64,000 bases of DNA from the NCBI RefSeq assembly GCF_018476525.1, contig NZ_JAHCST010000023.1, positions 60,152 through 124,151 of the forward strand, read 5' to 3'. Shown piece by piece: positions 42,389 through 50,807 of the stretch. The notes below the pieces were generated by a model, which did not search any database, was not told the DNA's origin, and saw nothing but the letters and a program-made list of their open reading frames with translations. A program made the translations under genes and the position numbers. Positions within the stretch are counted from its first letter, which is position 1; every line of letters starts with the position of its first letter. The DNA is from Acrocarpospora catenulata. GTDB taxonomy: Bacteria; Actinomycetota; Actinomycetes; Streptosporangiales; Streptosporangiaceae.

Positions 42389-43897
42389 ATGACCGGGACC
42401 CGCCGACGTGGCGCCCGCTTCCGCCTCGCGCTGGCGGGCGCCGCGACCATCGCGATAGCCGGTCCGCTGCTCTGGCTCTGGCAGGCCAGTCTGCTGCCGG
42501 ACACGTACTCCGTCATGGACATGGGGTACGCGGACTACGGCGGCGCCCCGGCACACGGCTTGGAACACGGCTTGGAACACGCAGCCCACATGGCCGCAGG
42601 ATCGGAGCGCAGCCTCACCTCCTTCACCGCCGACCCCGACCGCAAGGCCGACGTCGAGGTCACCCTGGTCGCCCGCAAGCAGCGGTTCCAGCTGGCCACC
42701 GGCCGCTCCGTCGAGGGGTACACGCTGAACGGCACCTCGCCGGGACCGGCCATCAACGCCACCGTCGGACAGCTGGTGCAGGTCCGGCTCGTCAACGAGT
42801 CGGTGCCGGACGGCATCACCCTGCACTGGCACGGCGTCGACGTGCCCAACTCCGTGGACGGGGTCGCCGGGGTGACCCAGGACGCGGTCGCCATGGGCGG
42901 ATCGTTCACCTACCGCTTCGTCGCCGACCAGGCGGGCACCTTCTGGTACCACTCCCACCAGGTGTCCCACGAGCAGGTCCGCCGGGGCCTGCTCGGCGCG
43001 CTGGTGGTGGCCCCGGCCCCGCGGCCGCCCGCCGGCACGGTGGACACGGTGGCGCTGCTGCACCTGTACGACGGGGCCCGCACGATCAACGGGCGGGAGG
43101 GCGACGTCCACGTCGAGGCGTCCCCCGGCGCCCGCGTACGGGTCCGGGTGATCAACACGGAGAACGGCCAGACCTCCATCTGGACCGGCGTCCCGTTCCG
43201 GCTGGTCGCCGTCGACGGCACCGACCTGAACAAGCCCGATCCCGTACGCGACCTCGCCATCTCACTGACCGCGGGAGCCCGTGCCGACCTCGAGGTGACC
43301 ATGCCGGAGGACGGTTCCCCGGTGCGGATCCACATCGGCGGCCCCACCGGCCTCGTGCTCGGTCGGGGACCGTCCGGCCCGCCCCCCGTGCCCAGGCCCG
43401 CGAAGACGCTGGACCTCCTGTCCTACGGCGCGCCGGCCCCGATCGGCTTCGACGCCGACCGGCCCGACCGGCGGTTCGAGTACGAGATCGGGCGCCGTCC
43501 CGGCTTCCTGGACGGCCGGCCGGGCGTCTGGTGGACCGTCAACGGGCGGATGTTCCCCGACGTACCGATGTTCGTGGTCGCCGAAGGGGACGTGGTGCGC
43601 ATGCGCATCTCCAACCAGAGCGGCGAGACGCACCCCATGCACCTGCACGGCCACCACGCCGTGGTGCTCAGCAGGAACGGCGTGCCCGCGACGGGCAGTC
43701 CCTGGTGGGTGGACTCCCTGGAAGTGGCCAACGGCGACTCCTACGAGATCGCCTTCGTCGCCGACAACCCCGGCATCTGGATGGACCACTGCCACAACCT
43801 GCCGCACGCGGCCGAAGGGCTCATCGCCCACCTGATGTACGAGGGAGTCACCACACCGTTCACCGTGGGTGGGGAGGCCCGCAACCAGCCGGAGTGA
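42389..43897 (+). CDS. Multicopper oxidase
   Basis: Laccase-like enzyme of 502 aa with three cupredoxin domains. All four copper motifs are present: LHWHGVD near residue 150, FWYHSHQVSHEQ near 189, HPMHLHGHHAVVL near 414, and WMDHCHNLPHAAEGLIAHLM near 463, whose Cys is the type 1 copper ligand. A single N-terminal membrane segment (AGAATIAIAGPLLWLW) anchors it outside the membrane. A linker contains the His-rich HGLEHGLEHAAHM near 56. Likely oxidises Cu(I), Fe(II) or phenolics. Confidence 0.9.
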   Translation: MTGTRRRGARFRLALAGAATIAIAGPLLWLWQASLLPDTYSVMDMGYADYGGAPAHGLEHGLEHAAHMAAGSERSLTSFTADPDRKADVEVTLVARKQRFQLATGRSVEGYTLNGTSPGPAINATVGQLVQVRLVNESVPDGITLHWHGVDVPNSVDGVAGVTQDAVAMGGSFTYRFVADQAGTFWYHSHQVSHEQVRRGLLGALVVAPAPRPPAGTVDTVALLHLYDGARTINGREGDVHVEASPGARVRVRVINTENGQTSIWTGVPFRLVAVDGTDLNKPDPVRDLAISLTAGARADLEVTMPEDGSPVRIHIGGPTGLVLGRGPSGPPPVPRPAKTLDLLSYGAPAPIGFDADRPDRRFEYEIGRRPGFLDGRPGVWWTVNGRMFPDVPMFVVAEGDVVRMRISNQSGETHPMHLHGHHAVVLSRNGVPATGSPWWVDSLEVANGDSYEIAFVADNPGIWMDHCHNLPHAAEGLIAHLMYEGVTTPFTVGGEARNQPE

Positions 43898-43899
43898 CG

Positions 43900-46800
43900 T
43901 CAGGGACCTAACGCCGCGCGCGCCTTGCGTGCCTGGTCCCGCCAGTGTGGCGAGCCGAGTAGCCCCGCGACGTCGGCGGCCACGGCGTAGTGTTCCGCGG
44001 CACGGGCGGGATCCCCCAGGTACTCCGCCAGCCGGCCCAGCGTGAGGCCGACGGGTCCGAACGTGATGGCCACGGAGTGCAGGCCGGCTATCTCCTCCTG
44101 CGCCGGGAGGAGGAGCCGGTAGCACTCCTCGGCCACCTCGCGGGAGCCGAGAGCCATGGCGTTGCCCGCGCGGAGCGTCAGGTTCATCGTCAGGAAGATG
44201 TCCCGCCTCGGCCTGCGGCGCTCCGGCCAGACCGACCGGGCCTCCGCCAGGCGCCCGGCGGCGACCAGAGCGCTGACGTAGAACTCGATCAGTCCCGGCG
44301 CACGGTCGCGGGCGACGGCCAGCTCGGCCACCGATTCGTGCGTACGGCCGCACACCAGGCGTACCGCGAATCTAGGAATGATCACCCAGATGTCGGCGTT
44401 CGGCTGTCCGGCCTCCGTCACCCGGTCGCCCACCACCGCATAGGCCCGCTCGGCCTGTTCGAACTCCCCGTCCAGCAGATGCCGGAGTGCGTCAAGGTAG
44501 GCGATGATCGCCAGCGCGAGGCCGAGCTGACCGCTCGTGGAGGATTCCACCAGCCGTCCGGCGTGCCGCTGGGCCATGGCCCAGTCGTTACCTCCGAGGG
44601 CGACACTGCACATGACGTAATGCCCAAGCGTCTGGTAGCCGAGCAGGCCGGCGCCGGTGGCGACCTGGAGCAGTTCCTGCCCGAGCGCCTCAAGCTCGTC
44701 CCGGCGATCGGGCACGAACATCACCCAGTAGCGCGCGTTCAACGCCAGGCACAGCAAGCGAGGGTCGCCAAGCCCGCGGGCGATCTCCAGGGCCTCGGCG
44801 CTCGCGGCTTCGGTGAGCTCGTCGTCGTGGCCCACCAGCTCCCGCGCCAGGGCGGCGAGCAGCCGGCAGCGCAGCTCGCCGGTCGCGGCGGGCAGGCTGC
44901 TCCTGATGGCCTCCACAAGGTCGATGTCGACCTCGAAATCGGTCTGCGAGATCCAGATCACCGGCGCGTCGTTGGCCACCGCGGCGCGGGCGACCGCGAC
45001 CGGGTCGCCGATTCGCCGGGCGACCGCCAGCGCCCGCCGGCGACTGACCTCCGCCCGCGCGAGATCGCCCGCGCTCGCCTGCGCGGAGACCAGCCGGCAC
45101 AGCAGGTCCAGCCGGAGTTCGTCGGCCGGCTCCGTCCCGAGGTCGAGGGCGTCCAGGGCACCCTCCAGCAGGATCGCCGCCTCCCGGTGCGCGTAGACGG
45201 CGGACGCCTGAGTGGCCGCCCTCCCCGCGTACTCGGCCGCGTCGCGCGCCGTGGCCGCGGTGGCGGCGGCCAGCGCGTGGTAACCGAGCGCACCGACGTC
45301 ACCCGGCCGCAACCGCTCCAGCGCGGCGAGCACCTTCGCATGCAATCGGGTACGGCGCAGCCGGGCGATGTCCTCGTAAAGGGCCTCCCGGACCAGGACG
45401 TGCGTGAAGCGGACCTGCCCGGGACTGGGTTCGGTGAGCAGCCCGGTGAGCACACCCGCCTCCAGGCCGTCCAGCACCGTCTCCTCCTCGGCATCCTGGA
45501 TGGCGATGAGCACGTCCACGTCGGCGTCCCGCCCCATCACCGCGGCGTTGCGCAGAGTCGTCTGGGCCGTCGCGGGCAGGCGGCCGATGCGCCTGCGGAT
45601 GAGATCACGAACCCCGGGCGGCAACGAATGAGCCGCCGACGCCCCCTCGGTCGCCAGCAACCTGGCTGTCTCAGCCACGAACAGCGGATTACCCCCGGTT
45701 CGTTCGGCGACCGTCCTGGCTGTCGCCGCGTCCACCTCCATACCGGATCGTTCCGCCAGCAGGCGGCGGACGTCGTCCTCGTCCAGCCCGCCCAGGGTCA
45801 CGTTCTCCGCCGTCTGCACGGCCAGCGCGGCCGCCGCCGCCGTCAGGTCCTCGCCCGCCTCCGATGGCCGATGCGTCAAGACGACCAGTACGGGAGTGTC
45901 GGCGAGCCTGGCCGCAAGGTGACGCAGCAACTGGAGCGTCGCGTCGTCGGCACGGTGCACATCCTCCAGCACCAGCAGCAGCGGCCCCGGCACGCTCTCC
46001 AGATAGTCCCCCACGGCCCGGGCCAGCCAGAACTGACCGACCTCAGCGGAATCCTCCCGCAACAGGGGCGCCAGCCGTGCCTCGATCCCGGGTTCCGGAG
46101 GACACACGGAGAACAGGTTCCGAAGGATCTCACTCCACGCCCAGGCGGGCGGCACACCGCCGAGCGTCTCCGGACACCGCCCGACGGCGACCGGCCAACC
46201 CTCCTCGCCGAGACGGCGCATCAGAGAGTCGGCGAGCGTACTCTTACCGGCGCCGGGCTCCCCGCCGAGCCAGGTTACCCGGAACCCACGCCTGGCCTGC
46301 TCCGCGGCCGCGACCAGGCGGGCGAACTCGGCCGCACGGCCGATCATGTGGCTGGGCGCGGTGAGGAGCGCCGGAGCGGCAGCCCTGGGCACGGTGAGAC
46401 GGGCCGGGGCGGCAGGTCTGGGCGCGTTGGCACGCGCCGGAGCGGGGGCTCGGGGCGCGGCGAGTGCCTCACTGTGGGTGAGGATCTCGACCTCGAGGGT
46501 CCGCAGGGCGGGCCCCGGATCCACGCCCAGCTCGTCGGCGAGCGTGGCCCGGGTCCTGCGCAACGACGCCAGGGCCTCGACCTGCCGCCCCGAGCGGTAG
46601 TAGGCGAGGGCGAGCAACCGGACCGCGTTCTCCCGCAACGGGTGCGCGGCGATATGACGCTCCAGCTCGGGCACCATCTCCGCGTGACCGCCGAGCGCGA
46701 GTCCCGCCTCCGCGCGGTACTCAACGGCCATGACCCGCAGCTCCTCCAGCCGCGACGCCTCGGGCGCCGCCCACTCCTCGTTGGCGAACTCGCCGAAGGC

Positions 46801-47223
46801 GGGACCCTTCCACAGCGCCAGGGCCTCGTCGAGCACCTGCTGCGCCTTGGCCGGATCTCCCTCGTTGAGCAAGGCCACCGCGGCTTCCACGAGCTTGGGG
46901 AACCGCCAGGCGTCGACGTCGTCGGCGTCGAGCTGCAGCCGGTATCCGGGCGGGGCGCTCACCAGGACGGTGGCCGGGGTCCGCGGCGCCCTCCCTGGTT
47001 CCAGGGCGCGGCGCAGGTTGGACACGTAAACCTGGAGCGAGCTCAGCGCCCTGGGCGGCGGCTGGCCCTGCCACAGGCCGTCGATGAACCGGTCGGTGGA
47101 GACCACGTGCTCGCCCGCGCAGACCAGCCTGGCGATCACCGCCCGCTGCAACGGCGGGCCAAGATCGACCGGCCGTCCGTCAACCTCGGCATGGAACTGC
47201 CCGAGAACCCTCAAACGCACCAT
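43900..47223 (-). CDS. BTAD-family (SARP-like) transcriptional regulator with ATPase domain, copy 1
   Basis: Large regulator of 1107 aa. The N-terminal OmpR-type winged helix (LRVLGQFHAEVDGRPVDLGP, residues 1-100) is followed by the BTAD domain (DADDVDAWRFPKLVEAA..., about 100-250). A signalling ATPase follows, with Walker A WLGGEPGAGKSTLADSL near 339 and Walker B LLLVLEDVHRADDATLQLL near 430. The remainder is TPR-like repeats. It closely resembles its neighbour (47359-50625) over almost its whole length. An Ala/Pro-rich linker before the ATPase is about 20 residues longer here. Its position flanking the prenylindole cluster suggests pathway control, unproven. Confidence 0.9.
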   Translation of the reverse strand: MVRLRVLGQFHAEVDGRPVDLGPPLQRAVIARLVCAGEHVVSTDRFIDGLWQGQPPPRALSSLQVYVSNLRRALEPGRAPRTPATVLVSAPPGYRLQLDADDVDAWRFPKLVEAAVALLNEGDPAKAQQVLDEALALWKGPAFGEFANEEWAAPEASRLEELRVMAVEYRAEAGLALGGHAEMVPELERHIAAHPLRENAVRLLALAYYRSGRQVEALASLRRTRATLADELGVDPGPALRTLEVEILTHSEALAAPRAPAPARANAPRPAAPARLTVPRAAAPALLTAPSHMIGRAAEFARLVAAAEQARRGFRVTWLGGEPGAGKSTLADSLMRRLGEEGWPVAVGRCPETLGGVPPAWAWSEILRNLFSVCPPEPGIEARLAPLLREDSAEVGQFWLARAVGDYLESVPGPLLLVLEDVHRADDATLQLLRHLAARLADTPVLVVLTHRPSEAGEDLTAAAAALAVQTAENVTLGGLDEDDVRRLLAERSGMEVDAATARTVAERTGGNPLFVAETARLLATEGASAAHSLPPGVRDLIRRRIGRLPATAQTTLRNAAVMGRDADVDVLIAIQDAEEETVLDGLEAGVLTGLLTEPSPGQVRFTHVLVREALYEDIARLRRTRLHAKVLAALERLRPGDVGALGYHALAAATAATARDAAEYAGRAATQASAVYAHREAAILLEGALDALDLGTEPADELRLDLLCRLVSAQASAGDLARAEVSRRRALAVARRIGDPVAVARAAVANDAPVIWISQTDFEVDIDLVEAIRSSLPAATGELRCRLLAALARELVGHDDELTEAASAEALEIARGLGDPRLLCLALNARYWVMFVPDRRDELEALGQELLQVATGAGLLGYQTLGHYVMCSVALGGNDWAMAQRHAGRLVESSTSGQLGLALAIIAYLDALRHLLDGEFEQAERAYAVVGDRVTEAGQPNADIWVIIPRFAVRLVCGRTHESVAELAVARDRAPGLIEFYVSALVAAGRLAEARSVWPERRRPRRDIFLTMNLTLRAGNAMALGSREVAEECYRLLLPAQEEIAGLHSVAITFGPVGLTLGRLAEYLGDPARAAEHYAVAADVAGLLGSPHWRDQARKARAALGP

Positions 47224-47358
47224 TTCGGGAGAAGAATATCGCCGATTTCCTCGGGATAAACAGGACGGCCCCACCCGACCGTCTCCAGAAGATCACGCTG
47301 ATCCCGTTCCCGGCATCGGTGCATGCCACAACCGGTGCTGGACGAGTTCACCATGACG

Positions 47359-50300
47359 TCAGGGACGCACCGCGGCGAGCGCCTTGAGCGCCTGGTCCCG
47401 CCAGTGGGGCGAGTCGAGCAACCCCGCGACGTCGGCGGCCACGGCGTAGTGTTCCGCGGCACGGGCGGGATCCCCCAGGTACTCCGCCAGCCGGCCCAGC
47501 GTGAGGCCGACGGGCCCGAACGTGATCGACACGGAGTGCAGACCGGCCATCTCCGCCCGCGCCGGGAGGAGAAGCCGGTAGCACTCCTCGGCCACCTCGC
47601 GGGAACCGAGAGCCATGGCGTTGCCCGCGCGGAGCGTCAGGTTCATCGTCAGGAAGATGTCCCGCCTCGGCCTGCGGCGCTCCGGCCAGACCGACCGGGC
47701 CTCCGCCAGGTGCCCGGCGGCGATGAGGGCGCTGACGTAGAACTCGATCAGTCCCGGCGCACGGTCGCGGGCGGCGGCGAGCTCGGCCACCGACTCGTGC
47801 GTACGGCCGCGCACCAGGCGTACCGCGAATCTGGGTAAGCTCACCCAGATCGCGGCGTTGGGCTGCCCGGCCTCCGTCACCCGCTCGCCCACGACCGTGT
47901 AGGCCCGCTCGGCCTGTTCGAACTCCCCGTCCAGCAGATGCCGGAGGGCGCCAAGGTATTCGATGATCGCCAGCGCGAGGCCGAGCTGACCGCTGGTGGA
48001 GGATTCCACCAGCCGTCCGGCGTGCCGCTGGGCCATGGCCCAGTCATTACGTCCGAGGGCGACATTGCACATGATGTAGTGCCCGAGCGTCTGGTAGCCG
48101 AGCAGGCCACCGCGGGTGGCGACCTGGAGCAGTTCCTGCCCGAGCGCCTCAAGCTCGTCCCGGCGATCGGGCACGAACGCCACCCAGTAGCGCGCGTTGA
48201 GCGCCAGGCACAGGAGGCGGGGGTCGCCAAGCTCGCGGGCGATCTCCAGGGCCTCGGCGCTCGCGGCTTCGGTGAGCTCGTCGTCGTGGCCCACCAGCTC
48301 CCGCGCCAGGGCGGCGAGCAGGCGGCAGCGCAGCTCGCCGGTCGCGACGGACAAGCTGCTCCCGATGGCCTCCACAAGGTCGACGTCGACCTCGAAATCG
48401 GTCTGCGAGATCCAGATCACCGGCGCGTCGTTGGCCACCGCGGCGCGGGCGATCGCGAGCGGGTCGCCGATTCGCCGGGCGACCGCCAGCGCTCGTCGGC
48501 AACTGACCTCCGCCCGCGCGAGATCGCCCGCGTTCCCCTGCGCCGAGACCAGCCGGCACAGCAGGTCCAGCCTCGTGTCGTCCGCGGGCTCCGTCCCGAG
48601 GTCGAGGGCGTCCAGGGCGCCCTCCAGCAGGACCGCCGCCTCCCGGTGGGCGTACACGGCGGAGGCCTGGGTCGCCGCTCTCCCCGCGTACTCGGCGGCG
48701 TCGCGGGCCGTGGCCGCGGTGGCGGCGGCCAGCGCGTGGTAGCCGAGCGCGCCGACATCGCCCGGCCGCAGCCGCTCCAGCGCGGCGAGCACCTTGGCAT
48801 GCAGCCTGGTACGGCGCAGCCGGGCGATGTCCTCGTAAAGGGCCTCCCGGACCAAAACGTGCGTGAAGCGGACCTGCCCTGGAGCGGGTTCGGTGAGCAG
48901 CCCGGTGAGCACACCCGCCTCCAGGCCGTCGAGCACGGTCTCCTCATCGGCGTCCTGGACGGCGATCAGCACGTCGACATCGGCGTCCCGCCCCATGACC
49001 GCGGCGTTGCGCAGGGTCGTCTGGGCCTTCGCGGGCAGACGGGCGATGCGCCTGCGGATGAGGTCGCGGACGCCGGGCGGCAGCGACTGGGCCGCCGACA
49101 TCCCCTCGGTCGCCAGCAACCTGGCCGTCTCGGCCACGAACAGCGGATTGCCCCCGGTCCGTTCGGCGACCGTCCTGGCCGTCGCGGCGTCCACCTCCAG
49201 GCCGCCTGATCGTGCCATCAGCAGGCGGCGGACGTCGTCCTCGTCGAGCCCTCGCAGGGTCACGTTCTCCGCCGTCTGCACGGCGAGCGCGGCCGCCGCC
49301 GCCGTCAGGTCCTCCCCCGCCTCGGAGGGCCGGTGCGTCAGGACCACCAGGACAGGGGTGCCGGCGAGCCTGGCCGCCAGGTGACGCAGCAGCTGGAGCG
49401 TCGCGTCGTCGGCACGATGCACATCCTCCAGCACCAGCAGCAGCGGCCCCGGCACGCTCTCCAGGTAGTCCCCGACGGCCTGGGCCAGCCAGAACTGGCC
49501 GACCTCAGCGGAATCCTCCCGCAACAGGGGCGCCAGCCGTGCCTCGATCCCGGGTTCCGGAGGACACACGGAGAACAGGTCCCGCAGGACCTCACTCCAC
49601 GCCCAGGCGGGCGGCACGCCACCCAGCGTCTCCGGGCACCGCCCGACGGCGACCGGCCAGCCCTCGTCACCGAGACGCCGCACCAGGGAGTCGGCGAGCG
49701 TGCTCTTGCCCTCGCCGGGTTCCCCGCCGAGCCAGGCCACCCTGAACCCCTGCCTGGCCTGCTCGGCGGCGGCGACCAGGCGGGCGAACTCGGCCGCACG
49801 GCCGATCATGTGGGCGGTCGGCGCGGTGGGATGCGCCGGAGCGGCGACGGCCATGGGCGCGGCGAGTCCGTCACTGTGGGTGAGGATGTCGACCTCGAGC
49901 GCCCGCAGTGCGGGCCCCGGATCCACGCCCAGCTCCTCGGCGAGGGTGGCCCGGGTCCTGCGCAGCGAGGCCAGGGCCTCGGCCTGCCGCCCCGAGCGGT
50001 AGTAGGCGAGGGCGAGCAACCGGACCGCGTTCTCCCGCAGCGGGTGCGCGGCGATATGACGCTCTAACTCGGGCACGAGCTCCGCGTGACGGCCGAGCGC
50101 GAGTCCCGCCTCCGCGCGGTACTCGACGGCCATGATCCGCATTTCCTCCAGCCGGGACGCCTCGGGCGCCGCCCAGTCCTCGTCGGCGAACTCGGCGAAG
50201 GCGGGGCCCTTCCACAGCGCCAGGGCCTCGTCGAGCACCTGCTGCGCCTTGGCCGGCTCCCCCTCGCCGAGCAGGGCCACCGCGGCTTCCACGAGCTTGG

Positions 50301-50625
50301 GGAACCGCCACGCGTCGACCGCGTCGGCGTCGAGCTGCAGCCGGTATCCGGGCGGAGCGCTCACCAGGACAGTGGCCGGGGTCCGCGGCGCCCTCTCCGG
50401 TTCCAGCACGCGGCGGAGATTGGAGACGTAGACCTGGAGCGCGCTCAGCGCCCTGGCCGGCGGCTGGCCCTGCCACAGATCGTCGATGAACCGGTCGGTG
50501 GAGACGACATGTTCGCCGGCGCAGATCAGCCTTGTGATCACCGCCCGCTGCAACGGCGGGCCCATATCGACCGGCCGTCCGTCGACCTCGGCACGTAACT
50601 GCCCGAGAACCCCGAAACGCACCAT
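47359..50625 (-). CDS. BTAD-family (SARP-like) transcriptional regulator with ATPase domain, copy 2
   Basis: Paralogue of copy 1, 1088 aa, with the same domain order. Walker A is WLGGEPGEGKSTLADSL, where the second Ala of copy 1 is Glu. By eye roughly nine in ten residues are identical, and even silent positions are largely conserved, so the duplication is recent. Both copies end with TGACGTCAGGGAC immediately downstream of the stop (43896 and 47354), which marks one edge of the duplicated unit. The start is taken as ATG 50625 at the conserved MVRF; a frame extending to 50730 is unlikely. It follows the tryptophanase gene by 182 nt. Confidence 0.9.
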   Translation of the reverse strand: MVRFGVLGQLRAEVDGRPVDMGPPLQRAVITRLICAGEHVVSTDRFIDDLWQGQPPARALSALQVYVSNLRRVLEPERAPRTPATVLVSAPPGYRLQLDADAVDAWRFPKLVEAAVALLGEGEPAKAQQVLDEALALWKGPAFAEFADEDWAAPEASRLEEMRIMAVEYRAEAGLALGRHAELVPELERHIAAHPLRENAVRLLALAYYRSGRQAEALASLRRTRATLAEELGVDPGPALRALEVDILTHSDGLAAPMAVAAPAHPTAPTAHMIGRAAEFARLVAAAEQARQGFRVAWLGGEPGEGKSTLADSLVRRLGDEGWPVAVGRCPETLGGVPPAWAWSEVLRDLFSVCPPEPGIEARLAPLLREDSAEVGQFWLAQAVGDYLESVPGPLLLVLEDVHRADDATLQLLRHLAARLAGTPVLVVLTHRPSEAGEDLTAAAAALAVQTAENVTLRGLDEDDVRRLLMARSGGLEVDAATARTVAERTGGNPLFVAETARLLATEGMSAAQSLPPGVRDLIRRRIARLPAKAQTTLRNAAVMGRDADVDVLIAVQDADEETVLDGLEAGVLTGLLTEPAPGQVRFTHVLVREALYEDIARLRRTRLHAKVLAALERLRPGDVGALGYHALAAATAATARDAAEYAGRAATQASAVYAHREAAVLLEGALDALDLGTEPADDTRLDLLCRLVSAQGNAGDLARAEVSCRRALAVARRIGDPLAIARAAVANDAPVIWISQTDFEVDVDLVEAIGSSLSVATGELRCRLLAALARELVGHDDELTEAASAEALEIARELGDPRLLCLALNARYWVAFVPDRRDELEALGQELLQVATRGGLLGYQTLGHYIMCNVALGRNDWAMAQRHAGRLVESSTSGQLGLALAIIEYLGALRHLLDGEFEQAERAYTVVGERVTEAGQPNAAIWVSLPRFAVRLVRGRTHESVAELAAARDRAPGLIEFYVSALIAAGHLAEARSVWPERRRPRRDIFLTMNLTLRAGNAMALGSREVAEECYRLLLPARAEMAGLHSVSITFGPVGLTLGRLAEYLGDPARAAEHYAVAADVAGLLDSPHWRDQALKALAAVRP

Positions 50626-50658
50626 TTCTAGAGAAGCATAGGGCTCATTCCCGTGCTC

Positions 50659-50791
50659 GCCATGAACCGGAGGGAGCGCGTCAGTGACCAACGCCCTCAT
50701 CCGCTGGAAGGACTCCAACTCGTCAAGCATTGGCCCAGGTCATCGCGAGCCCGCAGATGTGGGCATCCTCCGGTTCATGGCGGATGCCCAC
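50659..50791 (-). promoter_or_regulatory. Hairpin with loop complementary to the downstream leader, upstream of BTAD copy 2
   Basis: On the minus strand a 9-bp hairpin, GTGGGCATC and GATGCCCAC (50791-50759), follows the tryptophanase stop. Its 15-nt loop region, together with one stem nucleotide, includes GCCATGAACCGGAGG (50781-50767). A perfect complement, CCTCCGGTTCATGGC, lies 93 nt further on (50673-50659), just before the regulator start. The loop could pair with the distal sequence instead of staying in the hairpin, a geometry like an attenuator or long-range pseudoknot. Otherwise it is a terminator. Confidence 0.5.
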
Positions 50792-50807
50792 AGTCATGTG
50801 GCCGCTA

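Noticed and set aside
43990..47259. 1089-codon plus-strand frame opposite BTAD copy 1
   Set aside because: Shadow frame; the minus strand has the winged helix, BTAD and Walker motifs, and the same shadow appears opposite copy 2.
47359..50625. Second BTAD copy as an assembly artefact
   Set aside because: The copies differ by many substitutions, a linker indel and different upstream regions, so they are true paralogues.
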